This document shows, piece by piece, positions 42,881 through 50,844 of a DNA stretch of 60,934 nt. Source of the DNA: DATHSY01 sp046729855 (GTDB lineage Bacteria > Actinomycetota > UBA4738 > HRBIN12); contig JBKPHM010000104.1 of the NCBI GenBank assembly GCA_046729855.1, forward strand, positions 1 through 60,934, written 5' to 3'. Both the position numbers and the translations under genes were made by a program. A model generated the notes under the pieces. That model ran no database searches. It was not told the origin of the DNA and saw only the letters and a list, made by a program, of their open reading frames with translations. The number at the start of each line of letters is the position of its first letter. The stretch's first letter is position 1.

Positions 42881-43836
42881 CCGATCTGCCCACGACGATG
42901 CTCGAGGTGTTCGAGGCGGGTGAGTTCTGCCACGTCGCGGCGGGGACGCCGCGCGGGCCCCATCTGACGCCGCTGGTGTTCGCGATCTCCGACGGCCGGC
43001 TGTGGCTGACCACGTCGCGCCGCTCGGTGAAGGCGCGCGCCTGGAGGACCAACACGCGCGTGGCCGGGCTCGTGCGCGACGGCGAGCGATCGGTCAGCTT
43101 CGCCGGCACCGTGACGACGTACGACGCGCTCGATCCGAACAGCTGGCAACGCAGCATCGCCCGGTCGCCGGCCCTCGCGCGGGCGAGCGTGCGCTTCACG
43201 CAGAAGAACGCGAGGTTCTTCGCGGGCTACGCGCTCGACGCGCGGCACGTCCCGCTGTCGTGGACGCCACCGGGCCGCGTGTTCGTCGAGATCCGGGTCG
43301 AGCGGGCGGTCCTCGTCCACGGTGGGCAGGTCCGTGCGTCGTTCGGACCGGTGGTCGACGGAGCCATCGCGTCGAAGCGCGCGTTCCGCCGGTCGCCGCC
43401 CCGGCCCGACGCGTTCGCCGAACTGCCGCCGGATCTGTCGAACGACCTCGCGTTCGACCGGGAAGGCGTGCTGGCATTCGACGACGGATCGGACGTGGTC
43501 GTCGTGCCCGCCCGCTGGGTGGAGGACGAAGGGAGGCTCTGGGTCTCGGCGTCGCGCCACGTGGTCGCGGCGATGGCGGGCGCGAACGGGAGCGGCAGAT
43601 GCGCGCTGGTCGTCGAGCGACCGTCGTGGTGGCGAGCCAAGCGGATGATGGGGGCGATGCTCCAGGGCCGAGGGACGGTGTTCGACCCCGCGCAGGTCGG
43701 GTCCGGCAGCCGGTCGATCCAGGATCGGATCGCACGGACCGGCGACGACCCGGCGTCGGTCGTCGCGATCCGCGTCGAGCCGGACCGCGTCGTGTGGTGG
43801 CGCGGCTGGCAGAGCGGGAGCCGGGTGGTCGCGTGA
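42877..43836 (+). CDS. Duplicated pyridoxamine-phosphate-oxidase-like split-barrel protein
   Basis: A 319-residue soluble protein with two FMN-binding split-barrel domains. In the first (about 1-150), HVAAGTPRGPHLTPLVFAISDGRLWLTTSRRS is the classic strand/loop signature. A second barrel-like unit (about 170-319) repeats the strand pattern with VVVVPARWVEDEGRLWVSASR. Family members bind FMN, F420 or heme and act as oxidoreductases or oxygen sensors; the ligand is unknown. The start ATG overlaps the CPBP stop by four bases, and its stop overlaps the SRPBCC start. Confidence 0.72.
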   Translation: MTDLPTTMLEVFEAGEFCHVAAGTPRGPHLTPLVFAISDGRLWLTTSRRSVKARAWRTNTRVAGLVRDGERSVSFAGTVTTYDALDPNSWQRSIARSPALARASVRFTQKNARFFAGYALDARHVPLSWTPPGRVFVEIRVERAVLVHGGQVRASFGPVVDGAIASKRAFRRSPPRPDAFAELPPDLSNDLAFDREGVLAFDDGSDVVVVPARWVEDEGRLWVSASRHVVAAMAGANGSGRCALVVERPSWWRAKRMMGAMLQGRGTVFDPAQVGSGSRSIQDRIARTGDDPASVVAIRVEPDRVVWWRGWQSGSRVVA

Positions 43837-44294
43837 CGACGGTCGCCGTCGAGGTCGAGATCGACGCTCCCGTCGAGCCGGTCTGGGAAGTCGTCTCGCA
43901 GCCGCGGAACCTCCACCACTGGGAACGGCACGTCGCGAAGGTTCGCAACCTGCCTCCTGGCCCGTTGCACGAGGGCGCGTCCTACACCGCGGTGATGCGG
44001 TTCATGCGCGTGACCGCGGAGGTCCACGTCGAGATCCTGGAGTGGAAGCCGCCGCGGTACGCGGAATTCCGACTCGTCGGCCCGCTCGAGGCCATTGTCC
44101 GCACGACGCTCCGTTCCCTGCGCGGCGGACGCAGCCTGCTCCGGCACGAGGTCAACTACCACTTCCCGCTCGGCCCGCTCGGCGCGTTTGCCGCTCGCAG
44201 CCTCGCACTGGTTGGCGGCGCACAGTTCGCGTTGCGGCGAGGCGCGCTCGCGCAGAAGCGAGAGGTCGAGTTCCAACAGTCGATCGGCGGTTAG
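43833..44294 (+). CDS. SRPBCC-superfamily protein (polyketide cyclase-like)
   Basis: A 153-residue START/Bet v1-like protein with the typical opening VEVEIDAPVEPVWEVVSQPRNLHHWERHV. Strand-rich segments and a long C-terminal helix form the hydrophobic pocket. It is likely to bind a lipid or small hydrophobic molecule, but no catalytic residues are obvious. The GTG start overlaps the upstream stop codon, so it is the fourth member of the overlapping operon. The pairing with a CPBP protease and an FMN-type barrel suggests a membrane-lipid or prenyl substrate, which is speculative. Confidence 0.75.
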   Translation: MTTVAVEVEIDAPVEPVWEVVSQPRNLHHWERHVAKVRNLPPGPLHEGASYTAVMRFMRVTAEVHVEILEWKPPRYAEFRLVGPLEAIVRTTLRSLRGGRSLLRHEVNYHFPLGPLGAFAARSLALVGGAQFALRRGALAQKREVEFQQSIGG

Positions 44295-44318
44295 CCGCTC
44301 CGGAAGCTCGCGGCGGCA

Positions 44319-44324
44319 TATCAT
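44319..44324 (+). promoter_or_regulatory. -10 box of the PAP2 gene
   Basis: TATCAT ends seven bases before the GTG at 44332, consistent with a leaderless message independent of the upstream operon. Confidence 0.5.
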
Positions 44325-44331
44325 CCGCGCC

Positions 44332-44916
44332 GTGACGAAGCGGACGGCGCGCGTGGCCAGGCTCGTCGCCGCGTCGCTCGCGGTCGGCGCACTGGTCACG
44401 TCGGAGCGCGGACGCCGGCTCGACGCCGACCTGTTCTCGGCCGCCAATCGCAACCGCGGCCCAACGACCGACGCGGTCTTCTCCGGGATCACCGAGCTGG
44501 GCTCGATCTGGGCGTCGATCGGCGCCGCGGCGGTGCTCGCCGCACGCGGCCACCGGAACGCGGCGGCAAGGGGTCTCACGGCGGCGTCCGTGACGTGGCT
44601 CGCCGGACAGGGGCTCAAGCGCGTGTTCCTCCGTTCGCGGCCCTACCGCGCGGACCGCGAGGGCACGCGGGTGCTGATCGGGGAACCGCGCGGCACGTCG
44701 TGGCCGAGCAGCCACCCAGCGGTCCTGCTCGCGTTCACGACCGCGGCCGGACGAACGGCGGGGCTCGGGCGTCCGTCGCGGGCCGCGCTCGCCGGCCTGG
44801 CGATCGCCGTGGGTGGGTCGCGCGCGTATCTGGGCGTCCACTATCCAGGCGACGTGGTCGGTGGCCTCCTGCTCGGCCGAGCCGTGGGCGAAGCCCTTGG
44901 ACGTGACCGTCGATAG
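44332..44916 (+). CDS. PAP2-family phosphatase
   Basis: A 194-residue membrane phosphatase with four to six helices. The three acid-phosphatase motifs are KRVFLRSRPYRA, SWPSSHPAV (PSSH in place of the common PSGH) and SRAYLGVHYPGDVVGG with the catalytic His and Asp. Substrates are probably lipid phosphates such as undecaprenyl pyrophosphate or phosphatidate. Start GTG at 44332, seven bases after TATCAT. It lies just upstream of lgt, and its stop codon overlaps the lgt -10 box. Confidence 0.87.
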   Translation: MTKRTARVARLVAASLAVGALVTSERGRRLDADLFSAANRNRGPTTDAVFSGITELGSIWASIGAAAVLAARGHRNAAARGLTAASVTWLAGQGLKRVFLRSRPYRADREGTRVLIGEPRGTSWPSSHPAVLLAFTTAAGRTAGLGRPSRAALAGLAIAVGGSRAYLGVHYPGDVVGGLLLGRAVGEALGRDRR

Positions 44917-44919
44917 ACT
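44914..44919 (+). promoter_or_regulatory. lgt -10 box overlapping the PAP2 stop codon
   Basis: TAGACT begins with the TAG that ends the PAP2 gene and ends eight bases before the lgt GTG at 44928. lgt therefore has its own leaderless promoter despite the tight spacing. Confidence 0.5.
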
Positions 44920-44927
44920 CAGCGCCC

Positions 44928-45833
44928 GTGACGGCTATGTTCGCCGCGATCGGCTGGCCGGTGCTCGACCGCATCCACCTGTTCGGGGACTTCGCCATCT
45001 CCCCGCATGGCGTCGGCATCGCGCTGGGTTTCCTCTTCGGTGCGTGGATCCTCGGTCACGAGGGGCCGAAGCGCGGCGTCGACCTGGAACACATCAACAC
45101 GATGGTGTTCTGGGCGCTCGTCGGCGCGATCGTGGGCGCCCGGCTCTTCTATGTGATCGCACACTTCTCCGAGTTCGACGGCGTCTTCGACATGCTCGCG
45201 ATCTGGCGCGGCGGGATCAGCCTGCTCGGGGGCATCGCGGGGGCGGTCCTCGTGAACGTCCCGATGATGCGGCGCTTCGGCTACGGGTTCTTCCAGGTCA
45301 TGGACGGCGCGGTGATCGGCCTCGCGTTCGGCATCGCGTTCGGACGGATCGGCGACCTCATCATCGGCGACCACTTCGGGAAGCCGACGAGCTGGTTGCT
45401 CGCCTTCCAGTACGTCGGTGGTCTCCCGGCCGGGTTCTCGTGCGTCGCCGGCGCGTGCCGGACCACGCTGCAGGGCGGACAGGAGCTGATCATCTCTCGC
45501 ACCGACGCCGTGCTGCTCTCGCCGTCGGGCGAGACGCTGATGACGGGCGTCGGCGTCCACCAGACGGCCCTGTACGACATGATCTCGGCGACGCTGCTCT
45601 TCCTGCTGCTGTACGCGCTGTCGCGGCGCGAACGACGCCTGGGCGTGCTCACGCTGACGTTCGGCGCGTGGTACGGGATCTCCCGACTGATCGAGGACTT
45701 CTTCCGCGTCGACAAGCGCTTTCTCGGACTCACCGGCAGCCAGTGGACCGGCACGACGGTGGCTGCGATCTGCCTCGTCACGCTCATCGCATGGGCCGTG
45801 CAACAGCGACGCGCCCTCCGCGTGCCGACGTAG
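44928..45833 (+). CDS. lgt: Prolipoprotein diacylglyceryl transferase
   Basis: A 301-residue membrane enzyme with about seven helices. It transfers diacylglycerol to the lipobox cysteine of prolipoproteins. Conserved motifs are GVGIALGFLFGAWI, GAIVGARLFYVIA, the substrate loop GRIGDLIIGDHFGKPTSW (with Asp where many enzymes have Asn) and VHQTALYDM. Its targets in this window include the lipoproteins at 17866 and 29523. The GTG start is eight bases after TAGACT. It is convergent with the 2-hydroxyacid dehydrogenase. Confidence 0.93.
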   Translation: MTAMFAAIGWPVLDRIHLFGDFAISPHGVGIALGFLFGAWILGHEGPKRGVDLEHINTMVFWALVGAIVGARLFYVIAHFSEFDGVFDMLAIWRGGISLLGGIAGAVLVNVPMMRRFGYGFFQVMDGAVIGLAFGIAFGRIGDLIIGDHFGKPTSWLLAFQYVGGLPAGFSCVAGACRTTLQGGQELIISRTDAVLLSPSGETLMTGVGVHQTALYDMISATLLFLLLYALSRRERRLGVLTLTFGAWYGISRLIEDFFRVDKRFLGLTGSQWTGTTVAAICLVTLIAWAVQQRRALRVPT

Positions 45834-45838
45834 GCGGC

Positions 45839-46873
45839 TCAGGCCGCGCCGATCCGTCGCCGGTAGGCGTCGGACTCGTAGACGTCGGGATTGACCGGGT
45901 CGTGCGCCGGCTCGCCGCGCAGGAAGGCGACCGCGTTCTCGGCCGCCATCGACGCCATCATCCCGCGGGTGTCGACGGAGGCGCTCGCGATGTGCGGCAG
46001 CAGCACCACGTTGTCGAGCTCGGCGAGCCCGGGAGACATCCCGGGCTCGTCCTCGTACACGTCCAGGCCGGCGCCGGCGATCCAGCCCTCCCGCAGCGCC
46101 CGGACGAGCGCGACCTCGTCGACGATCGGCCCGCGGGCGGCGTTGATGAGGAAACCGCCAGGCTTCATCGCGCGAAGGCGCTCCTCGTTCAGGAGGTGGC
46201 GGGTCTCGTCTGTGAGCAGCGCGTGGATCGTCACGAAGTCGCTCTCGGCCAACAGCTCGTCGAGCTCCGCCCACCGGGCGAGGTCCGAGGACCCGATCGC
46301 ATCACGCGCGTAGGGATCGAACGCGAGCACGCGCATCCCGAACCCGCCCGCGCGACGGGCCACGGCCGATCCGATGCGGCCGTAGCCGACGATCCCGAGC
46401 GTCTTGGTGACGCCGCTTGCGCCGGGCCCGACGTCCGCTCCGAGGAATAGGTTCGGCCCCCACAGCCTGTACCGGCCGGCGACCATGTAGTGGTGGGCCT
46501 GAGGGATCCGGCGCGCGACCGCGAGGATCAGCGCCCACGTGAGATCGGCGGTTGTTTCGGTGAGCACGCCGGGCGTGTTCGCGATCGGGATGCCGAGCTC
46601 GGTCGCCGTGGCGACGTCGATGTTGTCGAAACCGACAGCCATCTGGGCGACGCCATGCAGACGATCGTTAGCCTCGAGCACCTCGCGGTCGATCCGCTCC
46701 GTGAGCAGCGGCAGGAGCACGTCGCAGCCGTGCACGCCGTCGAGGAGCGCCGTGCGGTCGAGGCCGGACTCCTCGTCGTCCTGTCCGACGACGAAGCTCA
46801 CGCCGGCGTCGCGCAGGATTCGCAGCCCCGCGTCGGGGATCCTGCGCGTGACGAAGACCTGGATGTCGCTCAT
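45839..46873 (-). CDS. D-2-hydroxyacid dehydrogenase
   Basis: A 344-residue NAD(P)-dependent dehydrogenase of the glyoxylate/hydroxypyruvate reductase type. Features are the Rossmann motif LGIVGYGRIGSAVARR, the catalytic Arg in NAARGPIVDE, Glu in DVYEDEPGMSP and His in LLPHIASASVDT. The exact 2-oxoacid substrate cannot be told. The ATG at 46873 overlaps the stop codon of the upstream aminotransferase by four bases (ATGA), so the two enzymes are co-expressed. Transamination followed by reduction, for example serine or glycerate metabolism, would be a sensible pathway. Confidence 0.88.
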   Translation of the reverse strand: MSDIQVFVTRRIPDAGLRILRDAGVSFVVGQDDEESGLDRTALLDGVHGCDVLLPLLTERIDREVLEANDRLHGVAQMAVGFDNIDVATATELGIPIANTPGVLTETTADLTWALILAVARRIPQAHHYMVAGRYRLWGPNLFLGADVGPGASGVTKTLGIVGYGRIGSAVARRAGGFGMRVLAFDPYARDAIGSSDLARWAELDELLAESDFVTIHALLTDETRHLLNEERLRAMKPGGFLINAARGPIVDEVALVRALREGWIAGAGLDVYEDEPGMSPGLAELDNVVLLPHIASASVDTRGMMASMAAENAVAFLRGEPAHDPVNPDVYESDAYRRRIGAA

Positions 46874-48189
46874 CGACGGGTTGCCCCCGGCGAAGCCCAC
46901 AACCGCTCCTCTTCCAGGAACGCCTCGAAGCCGTCGCGATCGTCGGCCGCCTTCGCGATCCGGCCCACGCCCTCGCGCAGCCGTTCGAGGCTCGCCGCGA
47001 TCGATAGGCGGAGGAAGTGCTGTCCGCCGGCGTCAACCGTGCCGAACGAGTTGCGATCCATCGTGGCCACGCCGTAGCGGTAGAGCAGGAACATCTGCAA
47101 CATCGTCGACGGGCCCACGTCGCGACGCTCGCGCTCGGGAAGCGCCGACCAAGCGTCGAGGATCCCCAGCCGCTCGCAGACACCGGCGACGTTCGGGAAG
47201 ACGTAGAAAGCGCCCCTCGGCGTCTGACAGGTGACGCCTGGGATCTCGTTCAGCGCCGGAACCACCCAGTCCCGCCGCTCCTGGAACGCGCGCACCATCT
47301 CGGCGGTCGAGACGGCGGTCTCGGGACTCTCGTAGGCCGCCCGCCCGGCCTCCTGGATGAACGGCGGAACGCACGAGACGATGTTGATGTTCAGCTGCTT
47401 GAACACCGCCGCCTCCTCGGGCGTCGGCAGGACCGCCCACCCGAGACGCCAGCCGGTCATCGCGAACCCCTTGGAGTGCCCGCTCACGAGCACGGTCCGG
47501 TCGGCCATGCCCTCGTGGGAGAGGATCGACGAATGCCGCTCGCCCTCGAACAGGATGTGCTCGTAGACCTCGTCGCTGTAGACCCTGACGTCCGGACGGC
47601 AGCGCTCGCGCACGACGCGCGCGATCCCTCGAAGATCGTCCTCGGACAGGACGCCGCCGGTGGGGTTCGACGGCGAGTTCAGGATGATGACCTTCGTCGC
47701 GTCGGTGATGAGCGCGGCGAGGTCGTCGGTCGTGAAGGCGAAGCCACGCTCCTCCGAGAGGTGCAGCGGCCTCGGGATCGCGCCGACGAAGGTGACCCAC
47801 GACTCGTAGATGGGGAACCCCGGGCTCGGATAGATCACCTCGTCGCCCGGGTCGACGTAGGTCTGCATCGTGTAGCCGATCGGCGGCTTGGCGCCCGACG
47901 TGACGACGACGCGGTCGGGGTCGATGTCGACGCCTCGGGTCTCGGCGACGTGGCGGCCGATCGCCTCTCGTAGTGACGGGATCCCCTGGGGGTCCGTGTA
48001 GTGGGAGTTGCCGGCCTCGATCTGCTCGGCGCCGACCCGGTTGATATGCGCGGCCGAGTCGAAGTCGGGCTCACCGAGGTTCAGCTTGACGACGTCCATC
48101 CCACGACCGAGCACGCGCTGGATGTCGACGCCCACCCTGAACGCGTTCTCCGTGCCGAGCGTCCCGATCCTCTGTGCCAACAGCGACAT
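46870..48189 (-). CDS. Class I/II aminotransferase (aspartate aminotransferase type)
   Basis: A 439-residue PLP enzyme. The PLP lysine is in GHSKGFAMTGWRLG. The substrate and cofactor segments are SGAKPPIGYTMQTY, NSPSNPTGGVLSEDDL, YSDEVYEHILFE and, near the end, FLRLSIAASLERLREGV. It belongs to the broad fold-type I group with aspartate and related aminotransferases; the amino donor is unknown. A TACGCT box (48230-48225) and GAGAGGG precede the ATG. It forms an overlapping pair with the 2-hydroxyacid dehydrogenase. Confidence 0.85.
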   Translation of the reverse strand: MSLLAQRIGTLGTENAFRVGVDIQRVLGRGMDVVKLNLGEPDFDSAAHINRVGAEQIEAGNSHYTDPQGIPSLREAIGRHVAETRGVDIDPDRVVVTSGAKPPIGYTMQTYVDPGDEVIYPSPGFPIYESWVTFVGAIPRPLHLSEERGFAFTTDDLAALITDATKVIILNSPSNPTGGVLSEDDLRGIARVVRERCRPDVRVYSDEVYEHILFEGERHSSILSHEGMADRTVLVSGHSKGFAMTGWRLGWAVLPTPEEAAVFKQLNINIVSCVPPFIQEAGRAAYESPETAVSTAEMVRAFQERRDWVVPALNEIPGVTCQTPRGAFYVFPNVAGVCERLGILDAWSALPERERRDVGPSTMLQMFLLYRYGVATMDRNSFGTVDAGGQHFLRLSIAASLERLREGVGRIAKAADDRDGFEAFLEEERLWASPGATRR

Positions 48190-48261
48190 GGGCTCACCCT
48201 CTCTCGAACGCCGAACCCATGCTCAGCGTACGCCCGACCGGGACGCCGGTGGGCTGGATGT

Positions 48262-49407
48262 CTAGTGCGAGTGGTGGTGCCCGGCCGTCGCGGCGGCGCC
48301 CGGGCCGGCGATCAGGGTCAGCGGCTTGCCGACCTTCGACCGCGTGATCCGCGCGATCTCGCGGGCCGTCTCGCGCAGTGCGTCGCCGGCGGCCGAGTCC
48401 GGGTCGCGGACCACGATCGGCTCACCTCGGTCGCTCCCCTCGCGCAGCGCCGGCTCCAGAGGGATCTGACCGATCAGAGGGACGCCGAGCGTCTCGGACA
48501 CGATCTGTCCGCCCCCCTGTCCGAAGAGCGCCGTCCGCTCGCCACAGTGCGGGCACGCGAACCACGCCATGTTCTCGATCACTCCGATCGGGCGCAGGTT
48601 GGTCCGTTCGGCCATCTTTCCGGCGCGCTCGGCCACCGTGCGCGCGGCCTCCTGCGGCGTCGTCACGACGACCATCGAGGCGCCCGGGAGGAACGATGCG
48701 AGCGAGATCGACACGTCGCCGGTCCCGGGCGGCAGGTCGCACAGCAGGAGGTCGAGGTCGCCCCAGTAGACATCGCCGAGGAACTGCTCGATCGCCTTGT
48801 GGAGCATCGGGCCGCGCCAGATCACGGGCTGGTCCTCCGGCACGAAGAAGCCCATCGAAATGACCTTCACGCCGTGCCCCTCGAGCGGCATGATCATGTT
48901 GTTGAACCCGACGGGCTGCCCGTGCACGCCGAGCATCCGCGGGATGCTGAAGCCCCAGACGTCGGCGTCCAGGACGCCCACCCGGTGGCCCTCGGCGGCG
49001 AGCGCGCACGCCAGGTTCACGGTCACGCTCGACTTGCCGACGCCGCCCTTGCCCGAGGCGATCGCGATGACGGACGTGCGGCCGTCTTGGAAGAAGCGCG
49101 GCTGCTGGGGGGCGGGACCACCGTTGCCCCTGAGCTTGCCGACCAGCTGTGCCCGCTGCTCCTCGCTCATCGGGTCCATCGTGATCTCGACCCGGTCGAT
49201 CCCGTCTACCGGCGCGAGGGCGGCGCGGACGTCGCCGTCGATCCGCTCGCGGAGGGGGCAGCCGGAGATCGTGAGCAGAACGTGGACGCGGACGGCACCG
49301 CCCTCGACCTCGATCCGGTCGAGCATCCCCAGGTCCTCGATCGGCTTGCCGATCTCGGGGTCGAGCACGGCGCGGAGCGCCTGTCGGACCTGTGCTTCGT
49401 CTGGCAC
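48262..49407 (-). CDS. mrp: Mrp/ApbC-type iron-sulfur cluster carrier ATPase
   Basis: A 381-residue P-loop ATPase that carries and delivers Fe-S clusters. An N-terminal MIP18/DUF59 domain (about 1-90, with ISGCPLRERI) is joined to the ATPase domain with SGKGGVGKSSVTVNLA. DLPPGTGD and the cluster-binding CPHC in ENMAWFACPHCG follow, and the tail is a histidine-rich GHHHSH. I take the GTG at 49407 because GGAGGA lies five bases upstream; a GTG two codons earlier would overlap that site. It is divergent from a SufR-like regulator with a perfect dyad in the shared spacer. Confidence 0.9.
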   Translation of the reverse strand: MPDEAQVRQALRAVLDPEIGKPIEDLGMLDRIEVEGGAVRVHVLLTISGCPLRERIDGDVRAALAPVDGIDRVEITMDPMSEEQRAQLVGKLRGNGGPAPQQPRFFQDGRTSVIAIASGKGGVGKSSVTVNLACALAAEGHRVGVLDADVWGFSIPRMLGVHGQPVGFNNMIMPLEGHGVKVISMGFFVPEDQPVIWRGPMLHKAIEQFLGDVYWGDLDLLLCDLPPGTGDVSISLASFLPGASMVVVTTPQEAARTVAERAGKMAERTNLRPIGVIENMAWFACPHCGERTALFGQGGGQIVSETLGVPLIGQIPLEPALREGSDRGEPIVVRDPDSAAGDALRETAREIARITRSKVGKPLTLIAGPGAAATAGHHHSH

Positions 49408-49445
49408 GCTCACTCCTCCGGTTCGGTCGGGTGCTGGAAGGGATT

Positions 49446-49491
49446 TATCCTGGTTCTCACGGTGCGGACCGTGAGATCTCTCTCCATGCTA
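49446..49491. promoter_or_regulatory. Divergent promoters with a shared SufR-type operator between mrp and the regulator gene
   Basis: Plus-strand TATCCT (49446-49451) faces the regulator gene. Minus-strand TAGCAT (49491-49486) faces mrp. Between them lies TCTCACGGT-GCGG-ACCGTGAGA, a perfect nine-base inverted repeat (49455-49476) overlapping both predicted start points. A repressor bound there would shut both genes. Confidence 0.65.
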
Positions 49492-49513
49492 CGGCGGGTC
49501 CAGCGGGTCGTCG

Positions 49514-50191
49514 ATGCCGGCCGGTAGGCCCTCCCCGCTCGAGATCCACAAGGCGCTCGCCGACGACACCAGGTATCGGCTGTACCGGTACCTCGGGCTC
49601 TCGGGCCGGCCCGTGTCGATCCGGGAGCTGTCCACTCGGCTGTCGCTGCACCCCAACACGCTCCGCCCGCACCTGCGGAGGCTCGAGCAGGCCGGCCTCG
49701 TCGCGCGCGAGGCCAGGCGTGGCGCCACGGTCGGGCGTCCGCAGACGCTGTACTCGGCCGCCGAGCCGCACCGCAAGGACGGCCGCGAGTACCGACTCCT
49801 GTCCGAGATCCTCGCGGGGCTGCTCGCGGGCAAGCGCTCGCACGAGCGCGCCGCCGCGCTCGCCGAGCAGTGGGGGCGTTACCTCGTCGGCCGCGGCGCC
49901 CCCCGGCCCGGCGCGGCGGTATCGGCGCGGCGGAGCCTGGCGATCCTCCAGGAGGCGATGGCCGAGGCCGGGTTCGACCCCAGGTTCCGCCGCCTGGGGG
50001 GCGGGGTCGTCGAGGTCACGATGCGCGACTGTCCGTTCCGTGACCTGCTCGAGGACCATCGCGACCTGGTGTGCGCGGTGCACCGGGGCCTGCTCGACGG
50101 GATGCTCGCCGCCGTCGCGCCGCCGTTCCGGATGGAGTCCTTCACGCCGCTTGCCGAGCGCGCCACGTGTCGCCTGGTGGCGCGCTCGTGA
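49514..50191 (+). CDS. SufR-like helix-turn-helix transcriptional regulator
   Basis: A 225-residue protein with an ArsR/DeoR-type winged helix at the N-terminus (about 10-75, LSTRLSLHPNTLRPHLRRLEQAGLV). Its C-terminal half has conserved cysteines: Cys173 and Cys187 (DCPFRDLLEDHRDLVCAVHRG) and Cys219 (RATCRLV). Iron-sulfur sensing regulators of the SufR group have cysteines in a similar setting and control iron-sulfur biogenesis genes. Its position, divergent from mrp, fits an Fe-S-responsive repressor. That it holds a cluster is an inference. Start: ATG at 49514 with no good SD. Confidence 0.75.
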   Translation: MPAGRPSPLEIHKALADDTRYRLYRYLGLSGRPVSIRELSTRLSLHPNTLRPHLRRLEQAGLVAREARRGATVGRPQTLYSAAEPHRKDGREYRLLSEILAGLLAGKRSHERAAALAEQWGRYLVGRGAPRPGAAVSARRSLAILQEAMAEAGFDPRFRRLGGGVVEVTMRDCPFRDLLEDHRDLVCAVHRGLLDGMLAAVAPPFRMESFTPLAERATCRLVARS

Positions 50192-50204
50192 CGAGCCGCC
50201 TTCC

Positions 50205-50771
50205 TCAGGCCTCCCGCTGAGGGGCCGCGACGTCGCGCCGCGACGCCGCGCGAACCGCGCCGCCCGCGATCGCGAGGACGAACCCGACGATCGCGCCGCC
50301 CACCCAGCCGAGTGCCGCCGACGATCCCGACGCGGCGGTCACCGCCGAGGCCTCCGTCTGGCTGGGTGGCTGCCACGAGTCGACCGTCACGGCGGCGCCG
50401 TTGCCCTTGCCCTTCCCGTCACCGACGACGATCACGCCGGACATGCCCGGGTGGAACGTGCAGGCGTACGGGTAGATCCCCGGTTCGTCGAACGTCGCGC
50501 GGGCGACGTCGCCCTGGTGCATCCCCTCGAAGTACCCCCACTGGTTCGCGGTGACGTTGTGCGTCATCGGGTCCTTGTTGACCCATGTCACTGTGGTGCC
50601 GGGCTCGACGTACAGCGTCGTCGGCGTGAAGCACGCGTCTGCCATGTAGACGGTGTCGCCCTTGCCGGTCGTCGTTCCCATGTGGCAGCCGCCCCCCGCT
50701 GTCGCGGGTGCGGCCATCGCGAGCAGGGGCACGGCGACGAGCGCCGCAGCCAGGATCGTCCTCCGAAGCAT
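50205..50771 (-). CDS. Secreted cupredoxin with C-terminal membrane anchor
   Basis: A 188-residue protein. A signal peptide (MLRRTILAAALVAVPLLAMA) is followed by a cupredoxin domain with ligands His (MTHNVT), Cys, His and Met (YACTFHPGM). A Gly/Lys linker, a Ser/Ala-rich stretch, and a C-terminal membrane helix (WVGGAIVGFVLAIAGGAV) with a basic tail complete it. It is probably a surface copper protein or electron carrier. The ATG at 50771 is preceded by GGGAGG, and this choice gives the best signal peptide. It follows the anti-sigma gene in the same direction with a 73-base gap. A short CCTCAG/CTGAGG dyad covers its stop codon. Confidence 0.85.
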   Translation of the reverse strand: MLRRTILAAALVAVPLLAMAAPATAGGGCHMGTTTGKGDTVYMADACFTPTTLYVEPGTTVTWVNKDPMTHNVTANQWGYFEGMHQGDVARATFDEPGIYPYACTFHPGMSGVIVVGDGKGKGNGAAVTVDSWQPPSQTEASAVTAASGSSAALGWVGGAIVGFVLAIAGGAVRAASRRDVAAPQREA

Positions 50772-50844
50772 GCCGACCTCCCGTCCTCCCGACGTCCGAT
50801 GGCGCTGATACACCTGGGGCGCCGCCGAGGTTCCCGGATCGTGA

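Noticed and set aside
50203..50222. CCTCAG-N8-CTGAGG as an intrinsic terminator between the SufR-like and cupredoxin genes
   Set aside because: The stem is only six bases, it includes the cupredoxin stop codon, and no T-tract follows. It could be a chance dyad.
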